Source of the DNA: an uncultured Pseudomonadota bacterium
GTDB taxonomy: Bacteria > Pseudomonadota > Alphaproteobacteria > RF32 > CAG-239
Length of the DNA: 8,753 nucleotides
Assembly (NCBI GenBank): GCA_949295395.1
Contig: CASFLB010000049.1
Span: 1 to 8,753, forward strand
Direction: 5' to 3'
The stretch's first letter is position 1. The number at the start of each line of letters is the position of its first letter. This document shows positions 1 through 6,089 of the stretch, in pieces. A program made the translations under genes and the position numbers. The notes below the pieces were generated by a model. It had not been told where the DNA came from, made no database searches, and was given only the letters and a program-made list of their open reading frames with translations.

Positions 1-15
1 TCGCGACTTTATCAT
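1..15 (-). CDS. 5' end of a divergent gene of unknown function (partial)
   Basis: Only the first five codons (M-I-K-S-R) lie in the window, read leftward from an ATG at 15-13. The start is supported by an upstream ribosome binding site, AAAGGTGA in the minus-strand reading (about positions 28-21), with about five bases before the ATG. A strong sigma70-like promoter lies further upstream at 79-51. Nothing can be said about the product. The case rests entirely on the promoter, ribosome binding site and start codon lining up. Confidence 0.5.
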
Positions 16-50
16 AATATCACCTTTTTACAGCTTGCCTTCACGACTCG

Positions 51-79
51 ATTATATCAAATTTTCGATAAGCTTTCAA
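51..79 (-). promoter_or_regulatory. Strong sigma70-like promoter for the leftward gene
   Basis: On the minus strand there is a -35 TTGAAA (79-74), a 17-base spacer and a -10 TATAAT (56-51). TG sits one base before the -10, giving an extended -10 element. Transcription should start near 44, leaving about 30 bases of leader before the ATG at 15. The match is near consensus. Confidence 0.7.
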
Positions 80-160
80 GATGAATTTTGCAAATGGGCA
101 AAATTTTGATATAAAAATTTTTTCTTGAATTTTTTTAAGTTTTTCTTTACTTTGCAGAGG

Positions 161-166
161 TATGAT
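161..166 (+). promoter_or_regulatory. Probable -10 element for the 202-732 gene pair
   Basis: TATGAT matches the -10 consensus at five of six bases and would start transcription near 172, about 30 bases before the ATG at 202. No convincing -35 lies 16-18 bases upstream, where the sequence is T-rich. An activator or another sigma factor may be needed. The stretch from 80 to 160 is very AT-rich and shows no other clear feature. Confidence 0.35.
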
Positions 167-201
167 GTCCGTGTTCAGGGTTTTATTTGGGAGGGAGCTC
201 T

Positions 202-414
202 ATGAATAGCCGTGTTATCGAAAATTTTGATTGGTCTAAATATAACTCTAATTCTCAGCCCCGTCGTGGTAATATGGAATTGATTGCCGCTACGGTTATT
301 AAAGGCGGTGAAATTGTTTCAACCCCGTCCCGTCAACGCTTTATTTGGCCGCGTAGCTTTGAAGAGAGCAACAGCCGTGTGCTTTCTCGCCGTGTGTGGG
401 GACAAGTAAAATAA
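202..414 (+). CDS. Small basic protein of unknown function (70 aa)
   Basis: I do not recognise this family. The start is the ATG at 202 because a strong ribosome binding site, GGAGG at 190-194, lies seven bases upstream. An in-frame TTG at 187 lies upstream of that site and is unlikely to be used. The product has no signal peptide or membrane segment. Its N-terminal third is polar and rich in N and S. A short beta-like stretch (MELIAATVIKGGEIV) follows, and the C-terminus is rich in arginine (SRVLSRRVWGQVK), so the protein is net basic. Its TAA stop is followed directly by the ATG of the next gene. That implies translational coupling and a shared transcript ending at 735-767. The coding call is fairly secure, but the function is unknown. 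Confidence 0.75.
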   Translation: MNSRVIENFDWSKYNSNSQPRRGNMELIAATVIKGGEIVSTPSRQRFIWPRSFEESNSRVLSRRVWGQVK

Positions 415-732
415 ATGTTTCGCGGATTGGCGGCTCTTTTTTCTTCCGGTATTTTATTAAATCCCGTTGCTCTTTTGGCCCTTGTTTTAGGGATAATTGA
501 AGGTATAAAATTTGATTCTTCCCAATTGGTTGCGTTTTTTTCAGATTGGCCGATTTATGCTTTGGCTGTGTTTGTCGCGCTTGTTTATAATTTTGTTTTT
601 GTGCGTTGTTATCTTGATGAAAACGAAATCTCTCTTGATTATTCTAAAATGATGGCAAATTCTGTCGGTAGTGCCTTTTTGTTTTTGGCGGTGAATTTCT
701 TTTCCGTCTTGTTTATTTATTTTCTTATTTGA
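415..732 (+). CDS. Small integral membrane protein, three predicted helices (105 aa)
   Basis: I do not recognise this family. Hydrophobic segments lie at about residues 11-29, 46-66 and 85-105. The last runs to the C-terminus, which is FIYFLI-like and ends inside or at the face of the membrane. The loop between helices 2 and 3 (about 67-81) is polar and acidic, with DENE followed by SLDYSK. The start ATG abuts the upstream stop with no intervening base. Only a weak purine-rich stretch (GGGGAC, 398-403) could serve as its own ribosome binding site, so translation probably depends on coupling to the upstream gene. A strong terminator begins two bases after the stop. The inferred location is the inner membrane. 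Confidence 0.75.
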   Translation: MFRGLAALFSSGILLNPVALLALVLGIIEGIKFDSSQLVAFFSDWPIYALAVFVALVYNFVFVRCYLDENEISLDYSKMMANSVGSAFLFLAVNFFSVLFIYFLI

Positions 733-734
733 TG

Positions 735-767
735 AAAAACCCCTTTGATATTTTCAAAGGGGTTTTT
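735..767. terminator. Strong bidirectional intrinsic terminator
   Basis: There is a perfect 14-bp stem (735-748 pairing with 754-767) around a five-base loop. The core is CCCCTTTGA/TCAAAGGGG and it is flanked by A5 on the left and T5 on the right. Either strand therefore ends in a U tract after a GC core. It ends the plus-strand pair at 202-732 and the convergent minus-strand gene at 779-952. Confidence 0.92.
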
Positions 768-778
768 AGGATATATCT

Positions 779-952
779 CTATAACGTCATGTCAACATTC
801 GTGCCGACCGTCGATGAGCTTGGTACAGAGCGGTCAGGATCTAATAAGGTTTCTATGACCTGCTGTTGCATTTCAATCTGCTGTTTGACCAGCGACATCT
901 GCATCTCTTGTACGGCGAGGGCATACGAACTTATTGCACCTAATTCAGCCAT
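779..952 (-). CDS. YjfB-like small putative motility protein (57 aa)
   Basis: This is a minus-strand gene from an ATG at 952-950 to a TAG at 781-779. A clear ribosome binding site, GGAGAA in the gene's sense (963-958), sits just upstream, with an extended -10 promoter further out at 1031-1003. The product starts MAELGAISSYALAVQEMQMS. A predicted amphipathic helix rich in Q and M (about residues 5-36) follows, then a P/S-rich linker and a C-terminal VGTNVDMTL. A short Q-rich helix with a terminal G-x-N-V-D signature is typical of the small YjfB-like proteins annotated as putative motility proteins, whose biochemical role is not established. That assignment is from memory of the family pattern. 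The coding call is stronger than the family call. It converges on the shared terminator at 735-767. Confidence 0.78.
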   Translation of the reverse strand: MAELGAISSYALAVQEMQMSLVKQQIEMQQQVIETLLDPDRSVPSSSTVGTNVDMTL

Positions 953-1002
953 GTTTATTCTCCGTTTTATTTTGCTTTCTGCTTTTTTTTCCTAACAAAG
1001 AC

Positions 1003-1031
1003 ATTATACCATAAAATTCTTAAACTTTCAC
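1003..1031 (-). promoter_or_regulatory. Extended -10 promoter for the YjfB-like gene
   Basis: In the minus-strand sense there is a -35 GTGAAA (1031-1026), a 17-base spacer and a perfect -10 TATAAT (1008-1003). TG is placed one base before the -10. The expected start is near 996, giving a leader of about 44 bases. Confidence 0.65.
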
Positions 1032-1042
1032 TAAAAAAGTTG

Positions 1043-1071
1043 TGGACAAAAATATGGACATATTGTATATT
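1043..1071 (+). promoter_or_regulatory. Sigma70-like promoter for the 1095 gene and probably uvrC
   Basis: There is a -35 TGGACA (1043-1048, five of six), a 17-base spacer and a -10 TATATT (1066-1071, five of six). Transcription would start near 1078, about 17 bases before the ATG at 1095. It is divergent from the minus-strand promoter at 1003-1031 with only 11 bases between the two -35 elements, so the two polymerases could compete. Confidence 0.65.
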
Positions 1072-1094
1072 GTTAGGAATGTAAGAGGTTTTTT

Positions 1095-2693
1095 ATGGCG
1101 GGAATGGTTTATACATCTGAGCTTAATGCTAAAATTGCGCAAGAAATTGTGCAGTTTAAGCGTTTTGATTCGCTTTTAAAAAACTTTCCGACAGTTCAGC
1201 AGATGGTGGCTTATTCTAACGACGTGCCCTCTTATCCTCATCGCAAAAATTCGGTTTTAGCCTTGTTGGTTCAAAGCGGAGATATGGCGCTTGTACGCCG
1301 CTTTTGGGATACGTATTTTTTTAAACAAGTTGTTCCGTGGTCTTATGAACGAGCTTTTTTGAAAGGTACCAATAGTCTTGGACAGGCTATGAATTATCAT
1401 TATTTTCGAAATGATGCGCCGTTTGAAGTCTTGCGCGAGGAAGCCCTTTTTCGGGGTGAAAAATGTCCTGATTATAATTATTCACGCACACCGAAACAAA
1501 TTGCTTCGTGGAAAATTTACAGCTTTTTGAAACAGCGCCATAAACTTCTTTCAAAAGATGAGCCTTTACAACAATCTGCCTCAGTTTTTGAACGCCGTTA
1601 TGCGTCAGAAAAACAGCAACTTGAAGAAAATGTTCTTTTACCAAAACACTCGGTTTTGTTGAAACCTGTTCAGCCTTTTGATCGTCTGATTTTTTATCGT
1701 GATCAAGAACATTTTTTTGAGCCGGCAAACTTAGATATCTCTTCTTCCGTGCCTTATGCTGAACAAGTTTTTCAAAATTCTGATTTTCCCGATGAATTTT
1801 TTTGGGCCGGTGATTGGCTCCGTTTGTGGAATGATGTTTTTCCCGATATGCTTAAAGAAAATCCTGAACTCTCTCTTTATTTTGCCAAAAATAAAGGAGC
1901 GCTTGTTCTTCATCAAAATCAGAGCCTGGGAAAATCAAACTTGAAGCCCGGAAAAGAAGCGGCTGCTTATATGCAACGTGATTGTAAAGATTTTTTGTTG
2001 TTGGGGTTTAACAGTAAGTATTGCACGCTTAATGAAAAGTTGTTTCGACGAATGCTGAGGCATGAGTTAACTCATGGAGCTGATTTGTTTTCGCTTTCTG
2101 CCGAAGATGACGAGTTTTCTGAATCCGATTTTATGAAGTTTTGCGATATGATGCTCTATACCAAGCGGCATAAGCTTGTTTATAAAGTGGCTAATTCTTA
2201 TTCTTCTTCCGAACGACGTTTGGAGCTCTTGGCTAAAATCATGGAATTAGAACCGGCCGAGCCATCCGGTGATTTGTTGGTGCAAAGTATTCGCAAAGTT
2301 TTTCCTCTCTATGCCCAATGGAAGCTTGAAGATAATCAACCAAAATTGGAGGCCTTTTCTCATGTTGTTGAGAAGAATTTGGGGGCTAAACGTTATGATA
2401 AATGGCTCGATTTGGTCGAGACTTTTGAAAATTATACCGAAGTCGATTCTTCTTTTGATTACTCAAAAGCTTGGGAGCCTTTTGATGAAAATCAGCGTCA
2501 AAAAAGAAAAAAATTTTTACGTGAGGCTTTTCACTTTTTTGGGGGCGGTGATAATGTTTTTCCGGCTTGGGAAAATAAAATTGCTTATATGGCAGATTCT
2601 TTGATAACATCTTCTTCGGCAAAAAAAGAAATTTCTTTTCTTGATTTGTTGTATAAAAATATTAAAGATAAATCAGGTTTGTTTGAACGATGA
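1095..2693 (+). CDS. HELTH zinc-metallopeptidase-like protein of unknown function (532 aa)
   Basis: I do not recognise the family. The visible signature is HELTH at residues 323-327, an HExxH zinc site (ligands H323 and H327, base E324), preceded by a hydrophobic strand (KDFLLLGF). HELTHGAD also carries an acidic residue three places after the second histidine. About 46-50 residues on, SSSERRLELLAKIMEL offers E373 or E377 as a third ligand, the spacing expected of gluzincins. Anthrax lethal factor, for example, uses H686, H690 and E735. Residues 1-320 look soluble and mostly helical with no known domain, and there is no signal peptide or membrane segment, so the protein is probably cytoplasmic or exported by a non-Sec route. 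AAGAGG at 1083-1088 supports the start. The stop lies nine bases before uvrC, so the two are probably co-transcribed. Activity is inference. Confidence 0.72.
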   Translation: MAGMVYTSELNAKIAQEIVQFKRFDSLLKNFPTVQQMVAYSNDVPSYPHRKNSVLALLVQSGDMALVRRFWDTYFFKQVVPWSYERAFLKGTNSLGQAMNYHYFRNDAPFEVLREEALFRGEKCPDYNYSRTPKQIASWKIYSFLKQRHKLLSKDEPLQQSASVFERRYASEKQQLEENVLLPKHSVLLKPVQPFDRLIFYRDQEHFFEPANLDISSSVPYAEQVFQNSDFPDEFFWAGDWLRLWNDVFPDMLKENPELSLYFAKNKGALVLHQNQSLGKSNLKPGKEAAAYMQRDCKDFLLLGFNSKYCTLNEKLFRRMLRHELTHGADLFSLSAEDDEFSESDFMKFCDMMLYTKRHKLVYKVANSYSSSERRLELLAKIMELEPAEPSGDLLVQSIRKVFPLYAQWKLEDNQPKLEAFSHVVEKNLGAKRYDKWLDLVETFENYTEVDSSFDYSKAWEPFDENQRQKRKKFLREAFHFFGGGDNVFPAWENKIAYMADSLITSSSAKKEISFLDLLYKNIKDKSGLFER

Positions 2694-2702
2694 GGTTTTA
2701 TT

Positions 2703-4508
2703 GTGGGGAATATTGCTTTCGGTCTTGAGGTCTTGAAAAAACATATTGCCATTGCTCCCGAAAAGCCCGGTGTGTATCGGATGTTGGGTGAAGGGGATAA
2801 GGTTCTTTATGTGGGGAAAGCCAAAAATATTAAAAAACGAATCGTTGCTTATTCTCATTTTAATCGTTTGCCGGCTCGTTTGCAGCGTATGGTTTCCGAA
2901 ATTAAACGCATGGAATTTATTATCGTTGAAAGCGAAGCCAAAGCTCTTTTGGTTGAAAACGAACTGATTAAAAATCTTGAACCTAAATATAATATTCTGC
3001 TAAAAGATGATAAAACCTTTCCTCACTTGATGATTGACGTTCAATCCGAATTTCCGGCGTTGCGCAAGTATCGTGGTGCGCGCAATGACAAGTGTAAATA
3101 TTTTGGGCCTTTTGCCAGTATCGGTGCGGTTAATTCCGTGTTGGATACGGTGCAGAAAGCTTTTTTGTTGCGGTCTTGCCGCGATAATGTGTTTCATAAT
3201 CGCCAGCGTCCCTGTTTGCTTTATCAGATTAAACGTTGTTCGGCTCCTTGCGTGGGAAAAATTTCTCAAGACAATTATCGCAAATTGGTTGATGAAGCGC
3301 TTGATTTTTTGGAAGGCAAAAATACGAAAATTCAAGATGAATTGTCTTTGCTTATGCAACAGGCCAGCGATAATCTTGACTTTGAATTGGCTATGTCTTA
3401 TCGCGATCGAATCCGCGCGCTGACAAATGTTCAAAGCGGTAATATGGTCGAATATGCTGATCTTAAGTCTTGTGATGTGGTGGCATTGGCGCGAAAAAGC
3501 GATATGGTTTGCATTCAGGTCTTTTTTATTCGTTCAGGGCAGAACTGCGGTAATGTTCCTTATTTTCCCAAGCAGGCTGAAGATGCCGATGATGTGGAAA
3601 TTTTGGAAGCTTTTTTGAGTTCTTTTTATAATAATCATCTTCCGCCTAAAGAAATTGTGGTTTCAGAAGCTTTACCTAATAAAGATTTTTTGCAAGAGGC
3701 CTTGGGAGTTAAAATTAATACTTATCAAAAGGGAAATAAGTATAAGCTCCAACAGCGTGCTTATGAAAATGCTTTGGCTTCTATTGAGCGTAAAATAGCA
3801 CTTGAGGCTTCGGTTCTCTCTAATTTAACCGAAATGCAGCAGATTTTTTCTTTGCCGCGGTTGCCTCAACGAATCGAGGTTTATGATAACTCTCATATTC
3901 AAGGGGCTTATGCTATCGGCGCCATGATTGTGGCAACGCCTGAGGGTTTTGATAAAAAACAATATCGCACGTTTAATATCAAAAATCCGGATATTACTAA
4001 TGATGACTTTGCGATGATGAAGGAAGTTTTGACGCGTCGTTTTGAGCGGATGACGCCCGAAAATAAACCTGATGTGATTTTACTTGACGGTGGTCTCGGT
4101 CAGCTCCATGCCGTGCATGAAGCTCTTAAAAATTATGACCTTTCCGGTATCGCCATCATTGCTATTTCCAAGGGGCCGGAGCGTAATGCCGGAAAAGAAT
4201 TTTATCATCAAATGGGTAAGGAAAGTTTTTCGTTGCCTTTTCAGTCTCCTATCGCTTTTTATATGCAAAATATTCGTGATGAGGCTCACCGCTTTGCTAT
4301 CGGAACTCATCGTAAACGCCGCGGAAAATCAATTTATAAATCTCGTCTTGATGAGATTGAGGGAATCGGTGCGTCACGTAAACGCGATTTGCTCAATTAT
4401 TTCGGTTCTGTGGAAGAAGTTTCGCAGGCCTCGCTTAAAGATATTGAAAAAGTTTCCGGTATCAGCAAAAAAACAGCGGAAAAAATTTATAACTACTTCC
4501 ATAGTTGA
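2703..4508 (+). CDS. uvrC: Excinuclease ABC subunit C (UvrC)
   Basis: UvrC makes both incisions in UvrABC nucleotide-excision repair. At 601 aa it is about normal length and all domains are present. The GIY-YIG nuclease spans about 18-100, with GVY at 23-25, YVG at 36-38, R46 and the conserved glutamate E85. A cysteine set C159, C171, C179, C183 has the spacing reported for the E. coli UvrC iron-sulfur ligands. The UVR motif that binds UvrB spans about 208-242 (DFELAMSYRDRIRAL). The RNase H-like nuclease has D395 (YDNSH), D462 (LLDGGLGQ) and H529 (RDEAH). Tandem helix-hairpin-helix motifs fill about 548-601. The start is a GTG at 2703 with TGAGG at 2691-2695, which overlaps the upstream stop codon, indicating coupling to the 1095 gene. 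Confidence 0.98.
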   Translation: MGNIAFGLEVLKKHIAIAPEKPGVYRMLGEGDKVLYVGKAKNIKKRIVAYSHFNRLPARLQRMVSEIKRMEFIIVESEAKALLVENELIKNLEPKYNILLKDDKTFPHLMIDVQSEFPALRKYRGARNDKCKYFGPFASIGAVNSVLDTVQKAFLLRSCRDNVFHNRQRPCLLYQIKRCSAPCVGKISQDNYRKLVDEALDFLEGKNTKIQDELSLLMQQASDNLDFELAMSYRDRIRALTNVQSGNMVEYADLKSCDVVALARKSDMVCIQVFFIRSGQNCGNVPYFPKQAEDADDVEILEAFLSSFYNNHLPPKEIVVSEALPNKDFLQEALGVKINTYQKGNKYKLQQRAYENALASIERKIALEASVLSNLTEMQQIFSLPRLPQRIEVYDNSHIQGAYAIGAMIVATPEGFDKKQYRTFNIKNPDITNDDFAMMKEVLTRRFERMTPENKPDVILLDGGLGQLHAVHEALKNYDLSGIAIIAISKGPERNAGKEFYHQMGKESFSLPFQSPIAFYMQNIRDEAHRFAIGTHRKRRGKSIYKSRLDEIEGIGASRKRDLLNYFGSVEEVSQASLKDIEKVSGISKKTAEKIYNYFHS

Positions 4509-4557
4509 AAAAACTGAATTATTATACTTTCTAACTTCTTATTTTGTTAACTTAACT

Positions 4558-4565
4558 GAAGGTGA
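4558..4565 (+). promoter_or_regulatory. Ribosome binding site that fixes the pgsA start at 4571
   Basis: GAAGGTGA is a long match to the anti-Shine-Dalgarno sequence. It sits about eight bases before the GTG at 4571. The alternative in-frame GTG at 4562 lies inside this site, so it is unlikely to be the start. Confidence 0.75.
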
Positions 4566-4570
4566 CTACC

Positions 4571-5284
4571 GTGTATAATTTACCTAATCTTTTGACAATT
4601 TCTCGTATTGTCGTTATTCCCGTCATTTTCCTTTCAATTTATATTCATTCTTTGATGTGGTCGGTTTTGGCGGCCGTGCTTTTTATTATTGCTTCCATTA
4701 CCGATTATTTTGATGGTTATTTGGCTCGCAGTCGTAATGAAACTTCGGCTTTTGGACGTTTGTTCGACCCGATTGCCGATAAGCTTTTGGTTGTGTCGGC
4801 CCTTTTGATTATTGTGGCGAATCGCATGGTTCATGAAATCAGCTATATTCCGGTGGTTATCATTATGTGCCGTGAGGTTTTGGTTTCCGGTTTGCGCGAG
4901 TTTTTGGCTGAAGTTAAAATCGGAATGCCGGTTACGCGTTTGGCTAAGTGGAAAACAGGTTTCCAAATGACCGCTCTGTCTTTAATCCTTTTGGGTGGGG
5001 TTAGTTCTTTCTTTGCCATTACTGGTGAAATCTTGCTTTGGGTTGCCGGTGTGTTGACCTTTATTACCGGTTATCAGTATTTTGAAAAAGGTATGGAATA
5101 TGTTCGTGGTGAAGCCGCTTCTCAGACAATTAAAAAAGAAGTTAAGGCCGCAACTCAGAAAGTTATTCAAGCCGCTGAAAAGGTTAAAAAAGCCGTTAAA
5201 AATAAAGCTAAAAAGTCGTCAATTGCTCATGCTAAAAAAGCTAAATCGGCTCAAACATCGTCCTCTAAGCCTAAGGCAAAATAA
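4571..5284 (+). CDS. pgsA: CDP-diacylglycerol-glycerol-3-phosphate 3-phosphatidyltransferase (PgsA) with basic tail
   Basis: PgsA joins CDP-diacylglycerol and glycerol-3-phosphate to give phosphatidylglycerol phosphate in the inner membrane, the committed step to phosphatidylglycerol and cardiolipin. The CDP-alcohol phosphotransferase motif D-x2-DG-x2-AR-x8-G-x3-D-x3-D is complete: D45, D48, G49, A52, R53, G62, D66, D70. Several hydrophobic helices cover residues 1-175, and the N-terminus YNLPNLLTISR is typical of the family. The product is 237 aa from the GTG at 4571. The core ends near 180, the usual full length, and is followed by about 57 residues rich in K, A and S (181-237), resembling a histone-H1-like tail. 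The gene lies 62 bases after uvrC and 17 before the response regulator. A TATACT (4523-4528) lacks a matching -35, so a separate promoter is uncertain. Confidence 0.93.
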   Translation: MYNLPNLLTISRIVVIPVIFLSIYIHSLMWSVLAAVLFIIASITDYFDGYLARSRNETSAFGRLFDPIADKLLVVSALLIIVANRMVHEISYIPVVIIMCREVLVSGLREFLAEVKIGMPVTRLAKWKTGFQMTALSLILLGGVSSFFAITGEILLWVAGVLTFITGYQYFEKGMEYVRGEAASQTIKKEVKAATQKVIQAAEKVKKAVKNKAKKSSIAHAKKAKSAQTSSSKPKAK

Positions 5285-5301
5285 GTTAAGGATGATGCCT
5301 C

Positions 5302-5994
5302 TTGTCTGATATGTCGAAAAAACATATTTTAGTCATTGATGATGATACAAGACTTCGCTCTTTGTTGCAGAGATTTTTGCTTAAGAGCGATTTTCTTGTA
5401 TCTTCGGCTAAAAATGCTCATGAGGCACGTGAGCGCTTGTCTCAATATGATTTTGATCTTTTGATTTTGGATATTATGATGCCCGAAGAAACCGGGCTTG
5501 AGTTTTTGCAAAAATTGCGTCATGAAAGTGATGTGCCGGTTATTTTGCTCACGGCGATGGGGGAAACGGCTGATCGTATTGCCGGCCTTGAAATCGGTGC
5601 TGATGATTATTTGCCAAAACCTTTTGAGCCGCAGGAACTTATTTTGCGGATTAAAAATATTTTACGGCGGACTCCGGCTCAGAAACTGGCAACTCCGGAA
5701 ACCTTGTCTCTTGGCTTGTGTGTGTATAATCTTGCTACCAAAGAACTGTTGACCAAACAAGGGCAAGTTGTTCATACAACCCCGGTTGAACAAGCTTTAC
5801 TGTCTGTGTTGGCCCAAAAATTCGGTCAGGTCTTTTCAAGAGAAAAACTTGCAGAGCTTTTGGGGGCTGGGCAAAGTCCGCGGTCTATTGATGTGCAAAT
5901 TACAAGACTACGCAAAAAAATTGAAAAAGATTCTAAAAATCCGCGTTTTTTGCAGACGGTTCGTGGTAAGGGATATATGCTCCTTCCGGAATGA
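5302..5994 (+). CDS. ompR: OmpR/PhoB-family response regulator
   Basis: This is a two-component transcription factor of 230 aa, the usual length. The receiver domain (about 8-122) has acidic residues D13-D15, phosphoacceptor D57 (LDIMMPEETG), T84 and K106 (YLPKPF). The winged-helix DNA-binding domain (about 130-230) carries the recognition-helix pattern RSIDVQITRLRKKIE and the ending TVRGKGYML. The start is probably the TTG at 5302, since AAGGA at 5288-5292 lies nine bases upstream. The in-frame ATG at 5311 is too far from any such site but remains possible. It follows pgsA by 17 bases, so the two are probably co-transcribed. The partner is almost certainly the kinase encoded downstream. The ompR name rests on resemblance of both proteins to alphaproteobacterial OmpR/EnvZ pairs, so the target genes are unknown. 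Confidence 0.9.
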   Translation: MSDMSKKHILVIDDDTRLRSLLQRFLLKSDFLVSSAKNAHEARERLSQYDFDLLILDIMMPEETGLEFLQKLRHESDVPVILLTAMGETADRIAGLEIGADDYLPKPFEPQELILRIKNILRRTPAQKLATPETLSLGLCVYNLATKELLTKQGQVVHTTPVEQALLSVLAQKFGQVFSREKLAELLGAGQSPRSIDVQITRLRKKIEKDSKNPRFLQTVRGKGYMLLPE

Positions 5995-6076
5995 TTTTTT
6001 ATATTGAAATGTTTTGTTAGTTTATTTTACTGGAATTTATTTTTGTTTCATTCTACTATCTAAGCAGTTAAAATTT

Positions 6077-6083
6077 TGGAGTG
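6077..6083 (+). promoter_or_regulatory. Ribosome binding site that fixes the kinase start at 6090
   Basis: TGGAGTG lies six bases before the ATG at 6090. An in-frame GTG at 6081 is part of this site and is unlikely to be the start. The same TTTGGAGTG form precedes the gene at 7573. Confidence 0.7.
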
Positions 6084-6089
6084 TTTACT

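Larger units (their letters stand above)
989..1079. repeat. 10-bp inverted repeat with one arm at each divergent start point
   Basis: TTCCTAACAA at 989-998 and its exact reverse complement TTGTTAGGAA at 1070-1079 are separated by 71 bases. Each arm lies just downstream of, or touching, the -10 of one of the two divergent promoters (1003-1008 minus, 1066-1071 plus). The predicted start points (about 996 and 1078) fall inside the arms. This geometry suits a pair of operators for a shared regulator. It is too widely spaced to be a terminator. Confidence 0.55.

Noticed and set aside
53..115. Imperfect inverted repeat ATATCAAATTTT ... CAAAATTTTGATAT
   Set aside because: It consists almost wholly of A and T with a long loop and a mismatch. 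It overlaps the minus-strand promoter and makes no plausible terminator or clear operator.
135..149. CtrA-like site TTAA-N7-TTTA upstream of the 202 gene
   Set aside because: It has one mismatch to TTAA-N7-TTAA, and the surrounding stretch is so AT-rich that such a match is expected by chance. Its spacing to the -10 at 161 is not informative alone.
729..995. An 88-codon plus-strand open frame
   Set aside because: It runs through the terminator hairpin and lies opposite the better supported minus-strand gene at 779-952. It has no ribosome binding site and its product is cysteine-rich and implausible.
1387..1916. Minus-strand open frames inside the peptidase-like gene
   Set aside because: No ribosome binding sites or promoters are seen, and they lie wholly within a well supported 532-codon gene.
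4084..4578. A 164-codon plus-strand frame overlapping the end of uvrC and the start of pgsA
   Set aside because: It is out of frame with uvrC across conserved catalytic residues, has no ribosome binding site, and its translation has no recognisable pattern.
6004..6032. Possible promoter for the kinase gene (TTGAAA at 6004-6009)
   Set aside because: No acceptable -10 lies 16-18 bases downstream, so a separate promoter is not supported.
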